DNA of 64,000 bases from Streptomyces regalis. Lineage in GTDB: Bacteria; Actinomycetota; Actinomycetes; Streptomycetales; Streptomycetaceae. The notes under the pieces are model-generated. The model was not told the origin of the DNA. It ran no database searches and worked only from the letters and a program-made list of their open reading frames with translations. Both the position numbers and the translations under genes were made by a program. Below are positions 27,601 to 35,509 of this stretch, piece after piece. Numbering within the stretch: position 1 is the first letter of the stretch; every line of letters starts with the position of its first letter. The stretch spans positions 1-64,000 of the forward strand of contig NZ_LLZG01000081.1 in NCBI RefSeq assembly GCF_001509475.1, given 5' to 3'.

Positions 27601-29064
27601 GCCGTGATCATCACGCAGGACGCCAACGGACGGGCGCACGCGTGGAACGCCGTCAACCACAACGGCAAGATCACGTACATCGACGCCCAGACGGGGCAGC
27701 AGAGCTCGAAGCCCCTGCACAGTGGGAACAACGGGGTCTTCGCGATTCCGCTGGACTCGAACCGACAGCCGGTGACGACCGACCAGCGCGCCGACGACGG
27801 TACGCAGCCGCAGCGGGAGGCCTCCGAGACTCCCACGGGCGCCGACCGCAGGGCGCCCGACGAACCCGCCGGAACCGATCCCGACGAGACGAAGGACTCC
27901 TGGGACGACGAGGGTGACAACACCGGTGACACGACGGGCAAGGACCCTGAGCGGCTGGGCTCCACACCGTTCGAGGAAGACCAGAAATCGGATCACCAGC
28001 ACTACGGAGTCGCCGGCGACAAGGCACAAAGGGACTTCCGGGACCACCGGGACATCCGGCAGATCGACCTGGATCCGGTCTACGACACGCTGCGGGACTT
28101 CGCGAACAACGACAACGCCGGGTTGCGTGACCTGCTCGAGGGCAGCAGGGACGGTACGACCTGGAGCCGTGACGACCTCGCCAACCGCATCCCGGGCTTC
28201 AACGATCTGAGCCGAGGCCAGCAGGCCGCGACAGTGGGTGTTCTGGCGCGCCTGAGCAACGACTTCCACATGAACCAGGGCGTGGGCGCCAGTCCGTACC
28301 GTCGCGAGGGCGACCAGTCCGCTTACCGCTGGTCGGAGTCGGAGGACGCCACAGAGGCACGAGAGGCGCACCGGAAGCGCGACATAAATCGGCAGACGAA
28401 CTTCCCGGGCAACGACAATGAGAAATACCGGGACTCAAGGGCCGCCGTCGCGGCCGCGAACGGAAAACCCTTCTCCGAGGTGCGCGGCTCCGACTCCCCG
28501 TCCGCCAACCCTGCACAGCGCACCCGCCACTACCTCGACCGGACCTACTCTGCAAGCGTGGCCGATCAGATCGTAGAAGCCGCCCAGGACATGAAGCCGA
28601 ACTTCCTTGGGCGTAATTTCGCGGTCATGGAGGTGTACGACCCGGACACCAAACAGACCCACTACGTGGCCGACAGTTCGTTCAACTACGTGGGGCCACG
28701 ACCCGACCACTCCGAACCGCACTTGGGCGGCTGGATCGAACGCCTCAACGAGGACCGCGCGGCCAAGGGGCAGAATCCGCTCGTCCCCGCCCACCTGTAT
28801 ACGGAGCGGGAGCCATGTGGCCACCCTTCCGAGTCGAAGGGGCACGCGGACTGCGGAGGCTATATCCGCGCCTATCTGCCGGAGGAGATGGGTACGACCT
28901 ACGCCACGGCTTACCGAAAAGGCGAACAGGTCGAGCCGTTCGTTCCCAGCAAGAACAGACCCAATGCGATGCAGGCTATGGAAGTCGATTTCCAGGATCA
29001 CTTGAACAAGGTCGCCGATATTCTTAAGGCGTACGCCTTGCCGACGCCAACAAGCCCTGCATAG
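24652..29064 (+). CDS. Polymorphic toxin: CpnT-like N-domain, Tox-PL and deaminase
   Basis: A 1470-residue predicted secreted toxin. Residues 1-245 form a helical N-domain (LPDELEWVLEMLGYKWP) resembling the CpnT N-terminus and the 37957 protein, probably a T7SS targeting module. Residues about 250-870 are Ser/Thr/Pro/Gly/Asn-rich, with an SSSSD repeat near 280-310. A papain-like glutamine deamidase (Tox-PL) domain follows, with Cys907 in NNCVDVA, His996 in AHAWNAV and Asp1011 in YIDAQTG. The C-terminal domain (about 1150-1470) has deaminase motifs: HSE at 1353-1355, E-P-C1389 and Cys1401. Start GTG 24652 has GGGGG about 12 nt upstream. The next gene is a SUKH-4 immunity candidate. Confidence 0.8.
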   Translation: MAMMLPDELEWVLEMLGYKWPTANEDKLRDCATVWREFGEKVNELHTTANGAARQVTAHNAGESIDKFTKTYEKFDGGGGNDGYLRNAAEAAFLIANVLEACAYLVEFAKWAVIAQLIALAIQIAAAAAAAPFTFGLSSVAGMGATQAARLIVRRLLDELKQALIEAIIETMKEPAISAIEAIITDLIRQTVNVGFGAQEGYDVGATLKAGGEAGLDALKQSPQTFAEGIRDSLGQKAGSRARHAVDSRIDGYDGPSGLSGGDIGSDSGPGSSDSSSSDSSSSDSSSSDSSSSDSSSSDSSSSDSSSSDSSTSTRSSNGIPGANIGSGISADTGGADIPAPNIGAGPDSGSGSGSDSGNSSSSDSPFSRPTPSSGPSLSDFDDPSPGGPSSNGSDSNGSSGTPSTSGPSHSGGSPVSGLSSPSPQSTPTSGGASSGGTSSSPGGGSIGTQIDGLAASAPTQSNAAPTPTTADASPSSSGGRSDGGSAIPTSPTAPSTGGAVPGGGNHSPGASGGGPSSATSPNPSSGPARNPSAGTPGTPSAAGTGPASTPSPTPPTAPRSTPASTPDGRVPSAGDSRTPGTPAQSTPDGRIPTQRPGSATPGDGSTARNTPGTTPGDRTPPRNNPGTATPGDGTTPRNNPGTTTPNNGTTPRNTTDSSGGSRTHTPGQNPSTTTPNQNPAQSTPPRTASPSSSTPTTTPSTSTPSSNTPSSSTPSNSTPNSSNQPGPATHSPTTQGTPGTPSTPNQPSAGPTPTRPPHQPAGSTPNTPNQPGTQPNTQQPPANPPNQQQQPQVIPVPVHHVVTTPNNQPQQSTPHPPSSTPNNPNQQDSSDNPKPKDPPTPASETRNTNPPGGVTDPTRAEQDALENSVPRDENGDPTRPPNPADGRWVERINGEGRDAPGRNNNCVDVALSTVDTYAGNPTAAASRTPDLDADGNPSDRGEKGGRDRIENTLGARFNDMGNGRDAFNRLENTLRNSGHGSQAVIITQDANGRAHAWNAVNHNGKITYIDAQTGQQSSKPLHSGNNGVFAIPLDSNRQPVTTDQRADDGTQPQREASETPTGADRRAPDEPAGTDPDETKDSWDDEGDNTGDTTGKDPERLGSTPFEEDQKSDHQHYGVAGDKAQRDFRDHRDIRQIDLDPVYDTLRDFANNDNAGLRDLLEGSRDGTTWSRDDLANRIPGFNDLSRGQQAATVGVLARLSNDFHMNQGVGASPYRREGDQSAYRWSESEDATEAREAHRKRDINRQTNFPGNDNEKYRDSRAAVAAANGKPFSEVRGSDSPSANPAQRTRHYLDRTYSASVADQIVEAAQDMKPNFLGRNFAVMEVYDPDTKQTHYVADSSFNYVGPRPDHSEPHLGGWIERLNEDRAAKGQNPLVPAHLYTEREPCGHPSESKGHADCGGYIRAYLPEEMGTTYATAYRKGEQVEPFVPSKNRPNAMQAMEVDFQDHLNKVADILKAYALPTPTSPA

Positions 29065-29096
29065 AGAAGACCCGACGGTAGGAAAGACCTGACGCA

Positions 29097-31253
29097 ATGA
29101 GTACCACCCCGAACCCGGATGAAGTCACGGCAGAACTCGCACTGAACCGTGCGCTGCGGTGGATCGACCGGCCTCGCGAAACCAGCGCCTGGCTGTGGAT
29201 CGGCGGGCGCGCGGGCAGCGGCAGAACGGCGCTGCTGCGCGAGGTCGTTACCCGCCACCCAGCCGCGGTTCACGTCGACTGCACCGGCAGGTCAGCGGAG
29301 GAGGTGGCCCGGGAATTGGCGACGGCCCTTGGCATCCCCGCCACCGACTCCTTCGACAATGACATCGCCGCCGTGGCCGGCCAGATCAAGGGCGACCCCG
29401 TGGTCGTGCTCGCGAACACGCAGTGGGCGGGCCGGCTGCGCACCTCGCGCGAACCGGAGCGTGTGCTCGATCAGGTGACGCGGGCGCTGATCACGTTCCA
29501 TCCGCGCGGGCTGCGGATGCGCCTGCTAATCGAGGTCGACGATGCCCCGGGCAGGGCCGACGAGTTGGGCGGGCGGCATCTGACCCTGCAGGGGGGCTTC
29601 GAGAGCATGCCCGCCTTCGCGGAGCCGGACGAGGATGCCGCCCTGTCATCTGCCCTTGATGCGCTGGCGTTGGCCGAGCACCGTTTCGTTCCCCTCCCCG
29701 TGTGGTCCCTGCTCTGCTCCGCCCTCGGCCAAGACTTCCCCGAGTCCCGGCTGGAGTCGCTGCTCGGCGACCCGGTGGCCGGGGACTGGATCCACCGGAC
29801 GGACGACGGGACCGGCACTCCCCTGGTCTCCTTCAAGCAGGAGGCAGCGGCCCGGCATCTGCGTACGCAGATGCCCGCCGAAGAGGCCAGGTCCTGGCAC
29901 GCGCGCGCAGTCACCGCCCTGTCGGCCGCAAACACACCCGAGGCCGCACGCTGGTACGCCTACCGCGCCCTGGCCGGTCACGCAGCCGCGGCCGGCCAGT
30001 TCAACGCGTTCCTTGAGGACACGGCAGCGGTCGCCGGGGTCGGCCACGAGTCGCTCTTCGAAGGGTTCGAGGCCGCGTTCCATACACGGCCCATCCCGCA
30101 GGGGAGCGCCGGAGCCCGCCTCCACTACATGGCGCGCCGTGGCGTTCAGCCGTCGTCCCACGGTGAGTGGCTGGCGCTGCTGCACCTGACCCTGATGCAG
30201 GCCGGGCCGACGCAGGAAGCAGCCGCCGACCGGCTCCTGTCGGCGGCCGGCCCCGTCACCCTGCCCTGGCGGACCCTCTGGGCCGAAGGCGTCGGTGCCG
30301 GCGTGTTCACCACGGACGCAGTGGTCAGCCGCCCCATCGTCCAGACGCCCCGGATCGTGCACACCCCGACCGGCGATGTGGTCACAGCTCGCACACGCCG
30401 CGAACACATCGGCACCTGGGACCTGGCCACGGGCGCGCCCCGTCCCGAGCCCGATGAGACCGCGGACACGTCCGGCACCACGCAGGCGGATCAGGGACCT
30501 GGAGGGTGGCGCCCTGACGGAGTCGTCGACGGCGAAGTGGATCTGCCTCGCATGCCCGAGTACATCCGTCGAGCCACGCGCTCGGGCCATCACATCGCTC
30601 TGGCCACCGTGGACGGATTCTGCGTGGTCGAGATCAACCAGAACGCCGGACACGAGAACGCACCAGGCCTCCTCACGCGCCTCGTGAGCACCCAAACGCA
30701 GCTTGCCCGGGCCGACCTGCCCGCCCAGGCCCTGGCCCCCACGACCGATTGGCTGACGGACATCTTCGGATCCGCGGCGGTCAAACGGTTCCCGCAGGAG
30801 ACCCTGCCGGACACCCTCTCCGACAGCAGCGCACGCGCCTTCCTCTCCGAAGTCGGCTTCCCCTGTGTCACCGGCCTCCTCGAACTCGACACCACCGGCC
30901 TCGAGGACACCGGCCTGCACCCCGTTGCCGAACCCTTCGGCAAACCCGACGAGACCGGGACCACGTACTTCTCCCTCGGCGTCTGGCAACGTGCGCGACT
31001 CCTCCTCGACGGCCGCGACGGGCGCGTGCTGCAGGACGGCTGGTCGGGGATCGAGGACGAGCTGGCCGGAAGCAGTCTCGCCCAGTTCGTCGCGATGGTC
31101 CGCCTCTACTTCTGGTGGCGCGCCTCCTGGTGGTCGATCGAGGACACGGAGTCGGACCTACGTCACTGGCTGAACCTCATCGACCCCGAGGCCTACCAGA
31201 CACAGGGATGGCAAAGGGTCTTCGAGGACTACAACTTCGACGACCGGGTCTGA
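29097..31253 (+). CDS. P-loop / SUKH-4 immunity protein
   Basis: A 718-residue protein starting 32 nt after the toxin stop, so it is the prime candidate for its immunity protein. The N-terminus has a P-loop-like GRAGSGRT (residues 37-44) with Arg43 in place of lysine, followed by a STAND-like helical region. The C-terminus (about residues 540-718) is SUKH-4-like: TTDWLTDIFG, FLSEVGFP, YFSLGVWQRARLLLDG, MVRLYFWWRASWW. Fusion of an NTPase-like module with a SUKH domain is unusual but recurs in Streptomyces. Which toxin domain it blocks is unknown. Confidence 0.75.
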   Translation: MSTTPNPDEVTAELALNRALRWIDRPRETSAWLWIGGRAGSGRTALLREVVTRHPAAVHVDCTGRSAEEVARELATALGIPATDSFDNDIAAVAGQIKGDPVVVLANTQWAGRLRTSREPERVLDQVTRALITFHPRGLRMRLLIEVDDAPGRADELGGRHLTLQGGFESMPAFAEPDEDAALSSALDALALAEHRFVPLPVWSLLCSALGQDFPESRLESLLGDPVAGDWIHRTDDGTGTPLVSFKQEAAARHLRTQMPAEEARSWHARAVTALSAANTPEAARWYAYRALAGHAAAAGQFNAFLEDTAAVAGVGHESLFEGFEAAFHTRPIPQGSAGARLHYMARRGVQPSSHGEWLALLHLTLMQAGPTQEAAADRLLSAAGPVTLPWRTLWAEGVGAGVFTTDAVVSRPIVQTPRIVHTPTGDVVTARTRREHIGTWDLATGAPRPEPDETADTSGTTQADQGPGGWRPDGVVDGEVDLPRMPEYIRRATRSGHHIALATVDGFCVVEINQNAGHENAPGLLTRLVSTQTQLARADLPAQALAPTTDWLTDIFGSAAVKRFPQETLPDTLSDSSARAFLSEVGFPCVTGLLELDTTGLEDTGLHPVAEPFGKPDETGTTYFSLGVWQRARLLLDGRDGRVLQDGWSGIEDELAGSSLAQFVAMVRLYFWWRASWWSIEDTESDLRHWLNLIDPEAYQTQGWQRVFEDYNFDDRV

Positions 31254-31317
31254 CAGGACCGCTGCCATAACATCGACGACAACGCGAAGTCTGCTGGAAG
31301 GGCGGAAGACGGGATCG

Positions 31318-33264
31318 ATGACCGCCGCAACCGATGGCTACATACCGCACCCCTACGTAGGCGGACGCTCGGCTGCGCTGCGTGCGCTCACGGCATGGCG
31401 TGCGGAAGCGCCGGGCGCACCACGTGTCCTCGTCCTCACCGGAAACCCCGGAAGCGGATGCTCACGGCTCCTCGCCGGATTCCTCATGCTCTGCGATCCG
31501 GAGTTCCGCAATCGGTTGCCACTTCGGGAGTTGGACCCCTCGACGGTCCCGCCCGAACTGCCCGCACCCGTGGTGCCCGCACCGACCGGGCGGACGGCGA
31601 GCCAGGTCCTGTGGCTGATCGCCGACCATCACGAACTGCGGGCGGCGAGTGCCGCTGACGTGTTCTCCCAGCTGGCTTCCCTCGACCAGCCGACGACCAT
31701 CGTCGTGCCCGACGTGGACCGGGCAGGACCGGTGCGCGCGACGGGGGAGCCCGCACGCGTCGTCCGGGAAGTGCTCGCCCCCCTCGCGGCCGCGGAGACC
31801 GTCCGCCTCCTGGTTGACGTGCCGCGTCCCTTGGCCCACGAACTGGCCGCCGGGCTGCCGACCGGCGCGGTGCGCATCATCGATCTCGACGAGCCGGAGT
31901 GGGCCGATCCCGAGAGCCTTGCCCTGCACGCGGACACGGCGCTGAACCCGCAACTCGGGGCTCCCCAATTGCCCTTCACCGCTGACCCCGAGGTCCGTCG
32001 TACGCTGGCGGCGGCCATCGGCCGCCGGGCCGGGACGAGCCAGCTCGTCGTGCAGCTCGCAACACGCAGCGTGCTCATGGCCCCCGACCGCGCCGCCCCG
32101 TCCTCTGATCAGCTGTTGCCCGCTTCCGTCGGCGAGGCCCTGGATCTGCACTCCCTCAGGGTCGACGGTGATCCGCAGACTCTCCGGTTGATACTGACGC
32201 CACTCGCCCTCGCCGAGGGCCAGGGGCTGCCGTCGGACCTCTGGGGACGCCTCGTGACCGCGGTGGCCGGCCAGGACATGACCGGGACGATGACGCAGGC
32301 CGCGGCCCTGGTCAGCCCGTTTCTCCAGCCTGTGGACAGCGAGGACGGCCGTACGCTCCTACGGCTCCGGCACCCGGCCGTCGGCGACGAGGTCCGTGCG
32401 GGCCTGCCGAGCGTGCGTACCACCCAGGCACGCATCGCGGCGGCGCTGCTCGATGCCGTACCCGATCAGGACTGGAGCAAGGCCGACCCGTACGTACGCG
32501 ACTACGTCGCGGGCCATGCCTTCGAAGCCGGTCTACTCCCGCAGCTCCTCACCGATCCCGGCCTGTTCGTGTACGCCGACCCCGTGCCCCTGCGCGCGGC
32601 CGTCGAGGCCGTCCCTCGCGACGCGCTCGGCGCTCCGGCCCGCACGTACCTGCGCGTCGCTCCTCTTCTCACCCGCACCCAGGCACCATCTCGACTGCGC
32701 GCGGCGTTGCTGGAGACCGCCTTCATCGAGGACGGTCTGCCCGAGTACGCAGCCGCCGTGCACGGACTCGGCCTCGATCTTCCGTGGCGGACGCTGTGGA
32801 GCCTGCCGCTGACGGGCATCAGCGCGGTGACGGTCGGTACGTTGCCCGGGGGCGACGGAGAGCCCCACACTCCCGTGGCGGCTTTCGCCGTGCCCGAGGG
32901 CACGGCCGGTGCCCATCCGGTCGGCGACGGCTCCGCACTGGTCGTGCATGGCCTCGTCCAGCCGGTGGACCTCGCCGGTGCGTCGCCCGAGCAAATCCTG
33001 CTCCTTTCCGAGGAGGAGCGGGTGGCGGCCCCGCTCATGCTCAGTCGCGGCGCCGACTACGTAAGGGTCTGGGACCGCGGCGGCGAGGCTCTCGTGACCG
33101 AGTTGCTCTCGGAGACGCCCTACGTCGGCTCCGACCTGTCGCCCGACGGCGTTCTTCTCGTCGCGACCGAGCGCGGGGCGAGGGCCCTGCGGATCACTGC
33201 GGCGGGCTCCGGCGATAGCCTCATGGCCCGCGTCCCCGACCCCCGCGAAGGAGCCCCCGCGTGA
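31318..33264 (+). CDS. P-loop protein with substituted Walker lysine (copy 2)
   Basis: A 648-residue paralogue of the 17699 protein, similar along its whole length. The P-loop is more degenerate: GNPGSGCS at residues 42-49, with Cys48 where lysine is expected. The conserved DQDWSKADPYVRDY and the C-terminal DLSPDGVLLVATERGARALRI are intact. It overlaps the start of the broken Imm35 gene (33261-33264, GTGA). The frame is intact although the downstream duplicated genes are decayed. Confidence 0.8.
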   Translation: MTAATDGYIPHPYVGGRSAALRALTAWRAEAPGAPRVLVLTGNPGSGCSRLLAGFLMLCDPEFRNRLPLRELDPSTVPPELPAPVVPAPTGRTASQVLWLIADHHELRAASAADVFSQLASLDQPTTIVVPDVDRAGPVRATGEPARVVREVLAPLAAAETVRLLVDVPRPLAHELAAGLPTGAVRIIDLDEPEWADPESLALHADTALNPQLGAPQLPFTADPEVRRTLAAAIGRRAGTSQLVVQLATRSVLMAPDRAAPSSDQLLPASVGEALDLHSLRVDGDPQTLRLILTPLALAEGQGLPSDLWGRLVTAVAGQDMTGTMTQAAALVSPFLQPVDSEDGRTLLRLRHPAVGDEVRAGLPSVRTTQARIAAALLDAVPDQDWSKADPYVRDYVAGHAFEAGLLPQLLTDPGLFVYADPVPLRAAVEAVPRDALGAPARTYLRVAPLLTRTQAPSRLRAALLETAFIEDGLPEYAAAVHGLGLDLPWRTLWSLPLTGISAVTVGTLPGGDGEPHTPVAAFAVPEGTAGAHPVGDGSALVVHGLVQPVDLAGASPEQILLLSEEERVAAPLMLSRGADYVRVWDRGGEALVTELLSETPYVGSDLSPDGVLLVATERGARALRITAAGSGDSLMARVPDPREGAPA

Positions 33265-33541
33265 CCACCCAGGAGCAGGCGCTCGCCACGGCCGACCGTT
33301 GGCTCAACCCCGACGGCTCGGATGCTCCGCGCCGCGAAGTCAGGTCCAAGGAGTTCGACCTGGGCTGGGTCGTATGGGCCGCGCCCGCACCACTGGAGCG
33401 TGCCCCGGAGACCGGGCAGCGGAGGCCGCCCTCCGAGATCGGCGACGCATGCGGGGTCGTGGACCGGCAGACCGGCGAGCTGACGGTCTGACCGTCGGTG
33501 CCGGTCGACGAAGTCGTACGGATGTACCGGCAGAAGCACGT
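33261..33541 (+). pseudogene. Broken Imm35-like gene, 5' remnant of the 19680 type
   Basis: The first 76 codons match the start of the 19680 gene (QEQALA-(x)ADRWLNP, EFDLGWVVWAAPA). Where copy 1 reads TVWPSVPVDEVV, here TGG has become TGA (33489-33491), but the following bases still encode PSVPVDEVVRMYRQKH. After about 33541 the match to copy 1 stops and sequence matching the upstream side of the 21956 gene begins. So the deaminase-like and SUKH-4 parts are deleted. Confidence 0.8.
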
Positions 33542-33579
33542 CGCCGAGGAAAGGGCCGGAGGAGGAGGACCGCATCGTC

Positions 33580-34038
33580 ATGGCTCGGACGCAGGGCACG
33601 GGAAGCGGCACAAGCGTCGACCGTTCCCTCACCGGCCTCGTCGGCGAAGCGTTCGAGTGCCTCGGGCGAGCGGGCGGACTGGTCTTTCTGCTCGCGGGGC
33701 TCACCCTGAGCGAATTCGGCGCGTACGAGGGAACGTACACGGCGGGTTGGGCGGGCACGCACGGAAACCTGACGGTGCGGCCGTGCGAGGTGAGCTACCC
33801 GAGCAACGCCTCCCGCAGCAGCCGTAAGAACCGCCGGCCCGTCCGCTGCGAGGGCACCTTCGTCTCCGAGAACGGAAAGAGCACGGACTCCAATGCCGGG
33901 GTGCAGGTCAGGCGACGGTACGCGCAGGGCGCCGAGTTGGCGGTGCAGCAGGCGGAGCCGCCGACGGCGGAGGGCGCCGACGGCGGAGGGCGCAAGGGAT
34001 GCCGAGTACGTACAGGCGAGCCGTATCCCGTGCTGTAG
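33580..34038 (+). pseudogene. Truncated copy of the 21956 membrane protein
   Basis: The first 130 or so codons closely match the 21956 gene (MARTQGTGSGT, the TM segment, YPSNASRSSRKNRRPVRCEGTF). In the repeat region an approximately 11-bp loss shifts the frame, and homology in the shifted frame ends near 34017. The two C-terminal TM segments are missing, so a product would be anchored by one TM only. Probably non-functional. Confidence 0.8.
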
Positions 34039-34115
34039 TCCTGGACGACAGCACCGGTGCCGCCATCGAGCAGCACGCGACCGCCGGTCCATTCGGCCAG
34101 AGAGTAGAAGGGGCC
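34019..34115 (-). pseudogene. SUKH-4 gene relic A
   Basis: Translated on the minus strand this fragment reads FYSLAEWTGGRVLLDGGTG followed by AVVQDYSTGY, which aligns with YFSLGVWQRARLLLDGRDG in the SUKH-4 domain of the 29097 protein. It is cut off at the junction with the truncated membrane-protein copy and has no intact frame. The rest of 34116-34401 shows no supported gene. Confidence 0.6.
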
Positions 34116-34401
34116 CTTACTCTCCGGAGGATGCCCATACGCCCGCCGAACGAAGAGATGCCCGCCGCAGCCTCCAATTTTCCAAGATATCCGGTGAGTT
34201 CAGCGGTTCGCTCGGTGGCGCATGGCGTTTCCGTGTCCACGAGTCTTCGCCATTTCTGCACCCTTCTCTGCCTGTACCACGAATTCCTGACAAGCCCTTT
34301 CTTGCCAGCAGGTCTGAGCGATCCGGATAGTCGGCAGTTCCTGACCAGCATCGGTTGGCCCCACTTGTCGAACCAACCGCCGAATAACCGGGCCCGGTCC
34401 G

Positions 34402-34470
34402 TCAGACCCGGTCGTCGAAGTTGTAGTCCTCGACAACCCTTTGCCAGCCCTGTGTCCGGAAGGCCTGAGG
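34402..34470 (-). pseudogene. SUKH-4 gene relic B (3' end of a 29097-type gene)
   Basis: On the minus strand this ends with AFRTQGWQRVVEDYNFDDRV and a TGA stop at 34402-34404. The end of the 29097 protein is AYQTQGWQRVFEDYNFDDRV, so this is the last 20 or so codons of a second copy, inverted. Upstream the match disappears into unrelated sequence. Confidence 0.75.
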
Positions 34471-34608
34471 GTTCCGCGCGCGCCCCGGCGAATCCGGGTC
34501 GCTACGAAGCGCCTGCGATGTATGCGGAATTCGAGCCTTGTCGATATACGGCCATCCTGGCACCCGCCACTGACAACCCCCGCAGCCCCACAGCCCCCGC
34601 TGGGGCCA

Positions 34609-35202
34609 CTAAATGAGCACGCCATTCACCAGGGCACAGACACCACAGCCCAGCAGCCCGCCGAACAGCAGGATGAGGCCGGTGGTGAACGTCCCGCGCC
34701 GCATCGGACGGCTCCCGCGGCGGAAGGCAGCGCTCAGCGGGAAGAGCGCCACTCCGAACATGGCGGCAGCGACGCACCAGACCTTGACAGCGTCGACGTA
34801 GAACGACGCGAAGGTGCCGCGCTTGTACCGCCACCCCGAGTCGTATGCCACCGCCTCGATCTTCTCGCCCTTGTCGTACGCCGCACCGGGCTCGAAGTCC
34901 TTCACCTCGTAGCGGTTCCCGCCATCGTCGGAACGGAAGCTGCCGGAGCACTCCACATCGTCCCCGATGATGTCCTTGCCGCAACGCTCGATGGTGATCG
35001 TCCCTTGCGTGCCGTCGGACACCTTCCTGGGGCCTTGCTCATAGCCCACCCCGACGAGAATCAGGCCGAAGAGCAGAGTGAGAATCCCCAGCACTCCGAT
35101 CCCTATACGGCTGCCGACGCTCCGTTTCGCGGCAACGGCCAAGCCGGGAACTCCCGTTCCGGCCTTCCTCAGGTTCTGCCCGCCGCTCACGTCCGTCTTC
35201 AA
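34609..35202 (-). CDS. Membrane protein, 'LTVxxC' family
   Basis: A 197-residue protein with an N-terminal TM (about residues 33-53), an extracytoplasmic domain (GTITIERC, VECSGSFRSDDGG) and two C-terminal TM segments. This is the same plan as the 21956, 39606 and 40237 proteins, with low sequence identity outside the two cysteine motifs. On the opposite strand to its relatives. Function unknown. Confidence 0.75.
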   Translation of the reverse strand: MKTDVSGGQNLRKAGTGVPGLAVAAKRSVGSRIGIGVLGILTLLFGLILVGVGYEQGPRKVSDGTQGTITIERCGKDIIGDDVECSGSFRSDDGGNRYEVKDFEPGAAYDKGEKIEAVAYDSGWRYKRGTFASFYVDAVKVWCVAAAMFGVALFPLSAAFRRGSRPMRRGTFTTGLILLFGGLLGCGVCALVNGVLI

Positions 35203-35509
35203 TGCTGTCCCGTTCCCCTACGTGGGGCTCGTGCCCCGACTGACTCAAGAGATCTTGGCGAGGCCGGTTCGTGCAGGTCAAGCTCGTCGAAGTGGCATTG
35301 CGGACACCTCACGGGCGACCGCGTCGGCGTTCACGGCGCACCTCCGACACCTCTACACATCCACCACGATCCCGGCCCCCGCGGGGAGTTCATTGCGCAT
35401 CGAGTCGTCCTCAGCACCGCCCTTCACGCAGCCCGCTCCGGCTCCGACGGCCCCCTCCTGATCTCACTGATAGCTTGCTGCTCCAGACCGTTCACTCCGT
35501 GGGAAGTCA
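35203..35509. other. Divergent intergenic region, no gene seen
   Basis: About 300 nt between the divergent genes at 34609 (-) and 35510 (+). It should hold both promoters. I see no RNA gene, repeat or convincing promoter consensus. Confidence 0.5.

Noticed and set aside
25771..28371. Long minus-strand frames opposite the toxin
   Set aside because: They arise from the low-complexity Pro/Ser/Thr region read in reverse; no start signal or motif supports them.
30146..30990. Minus-strand frames opposite the SUKH-4 gene as a possible antisense immunity gene
   Set aside because: No start signal or domain; compositional shadow of the plus-strand gene.
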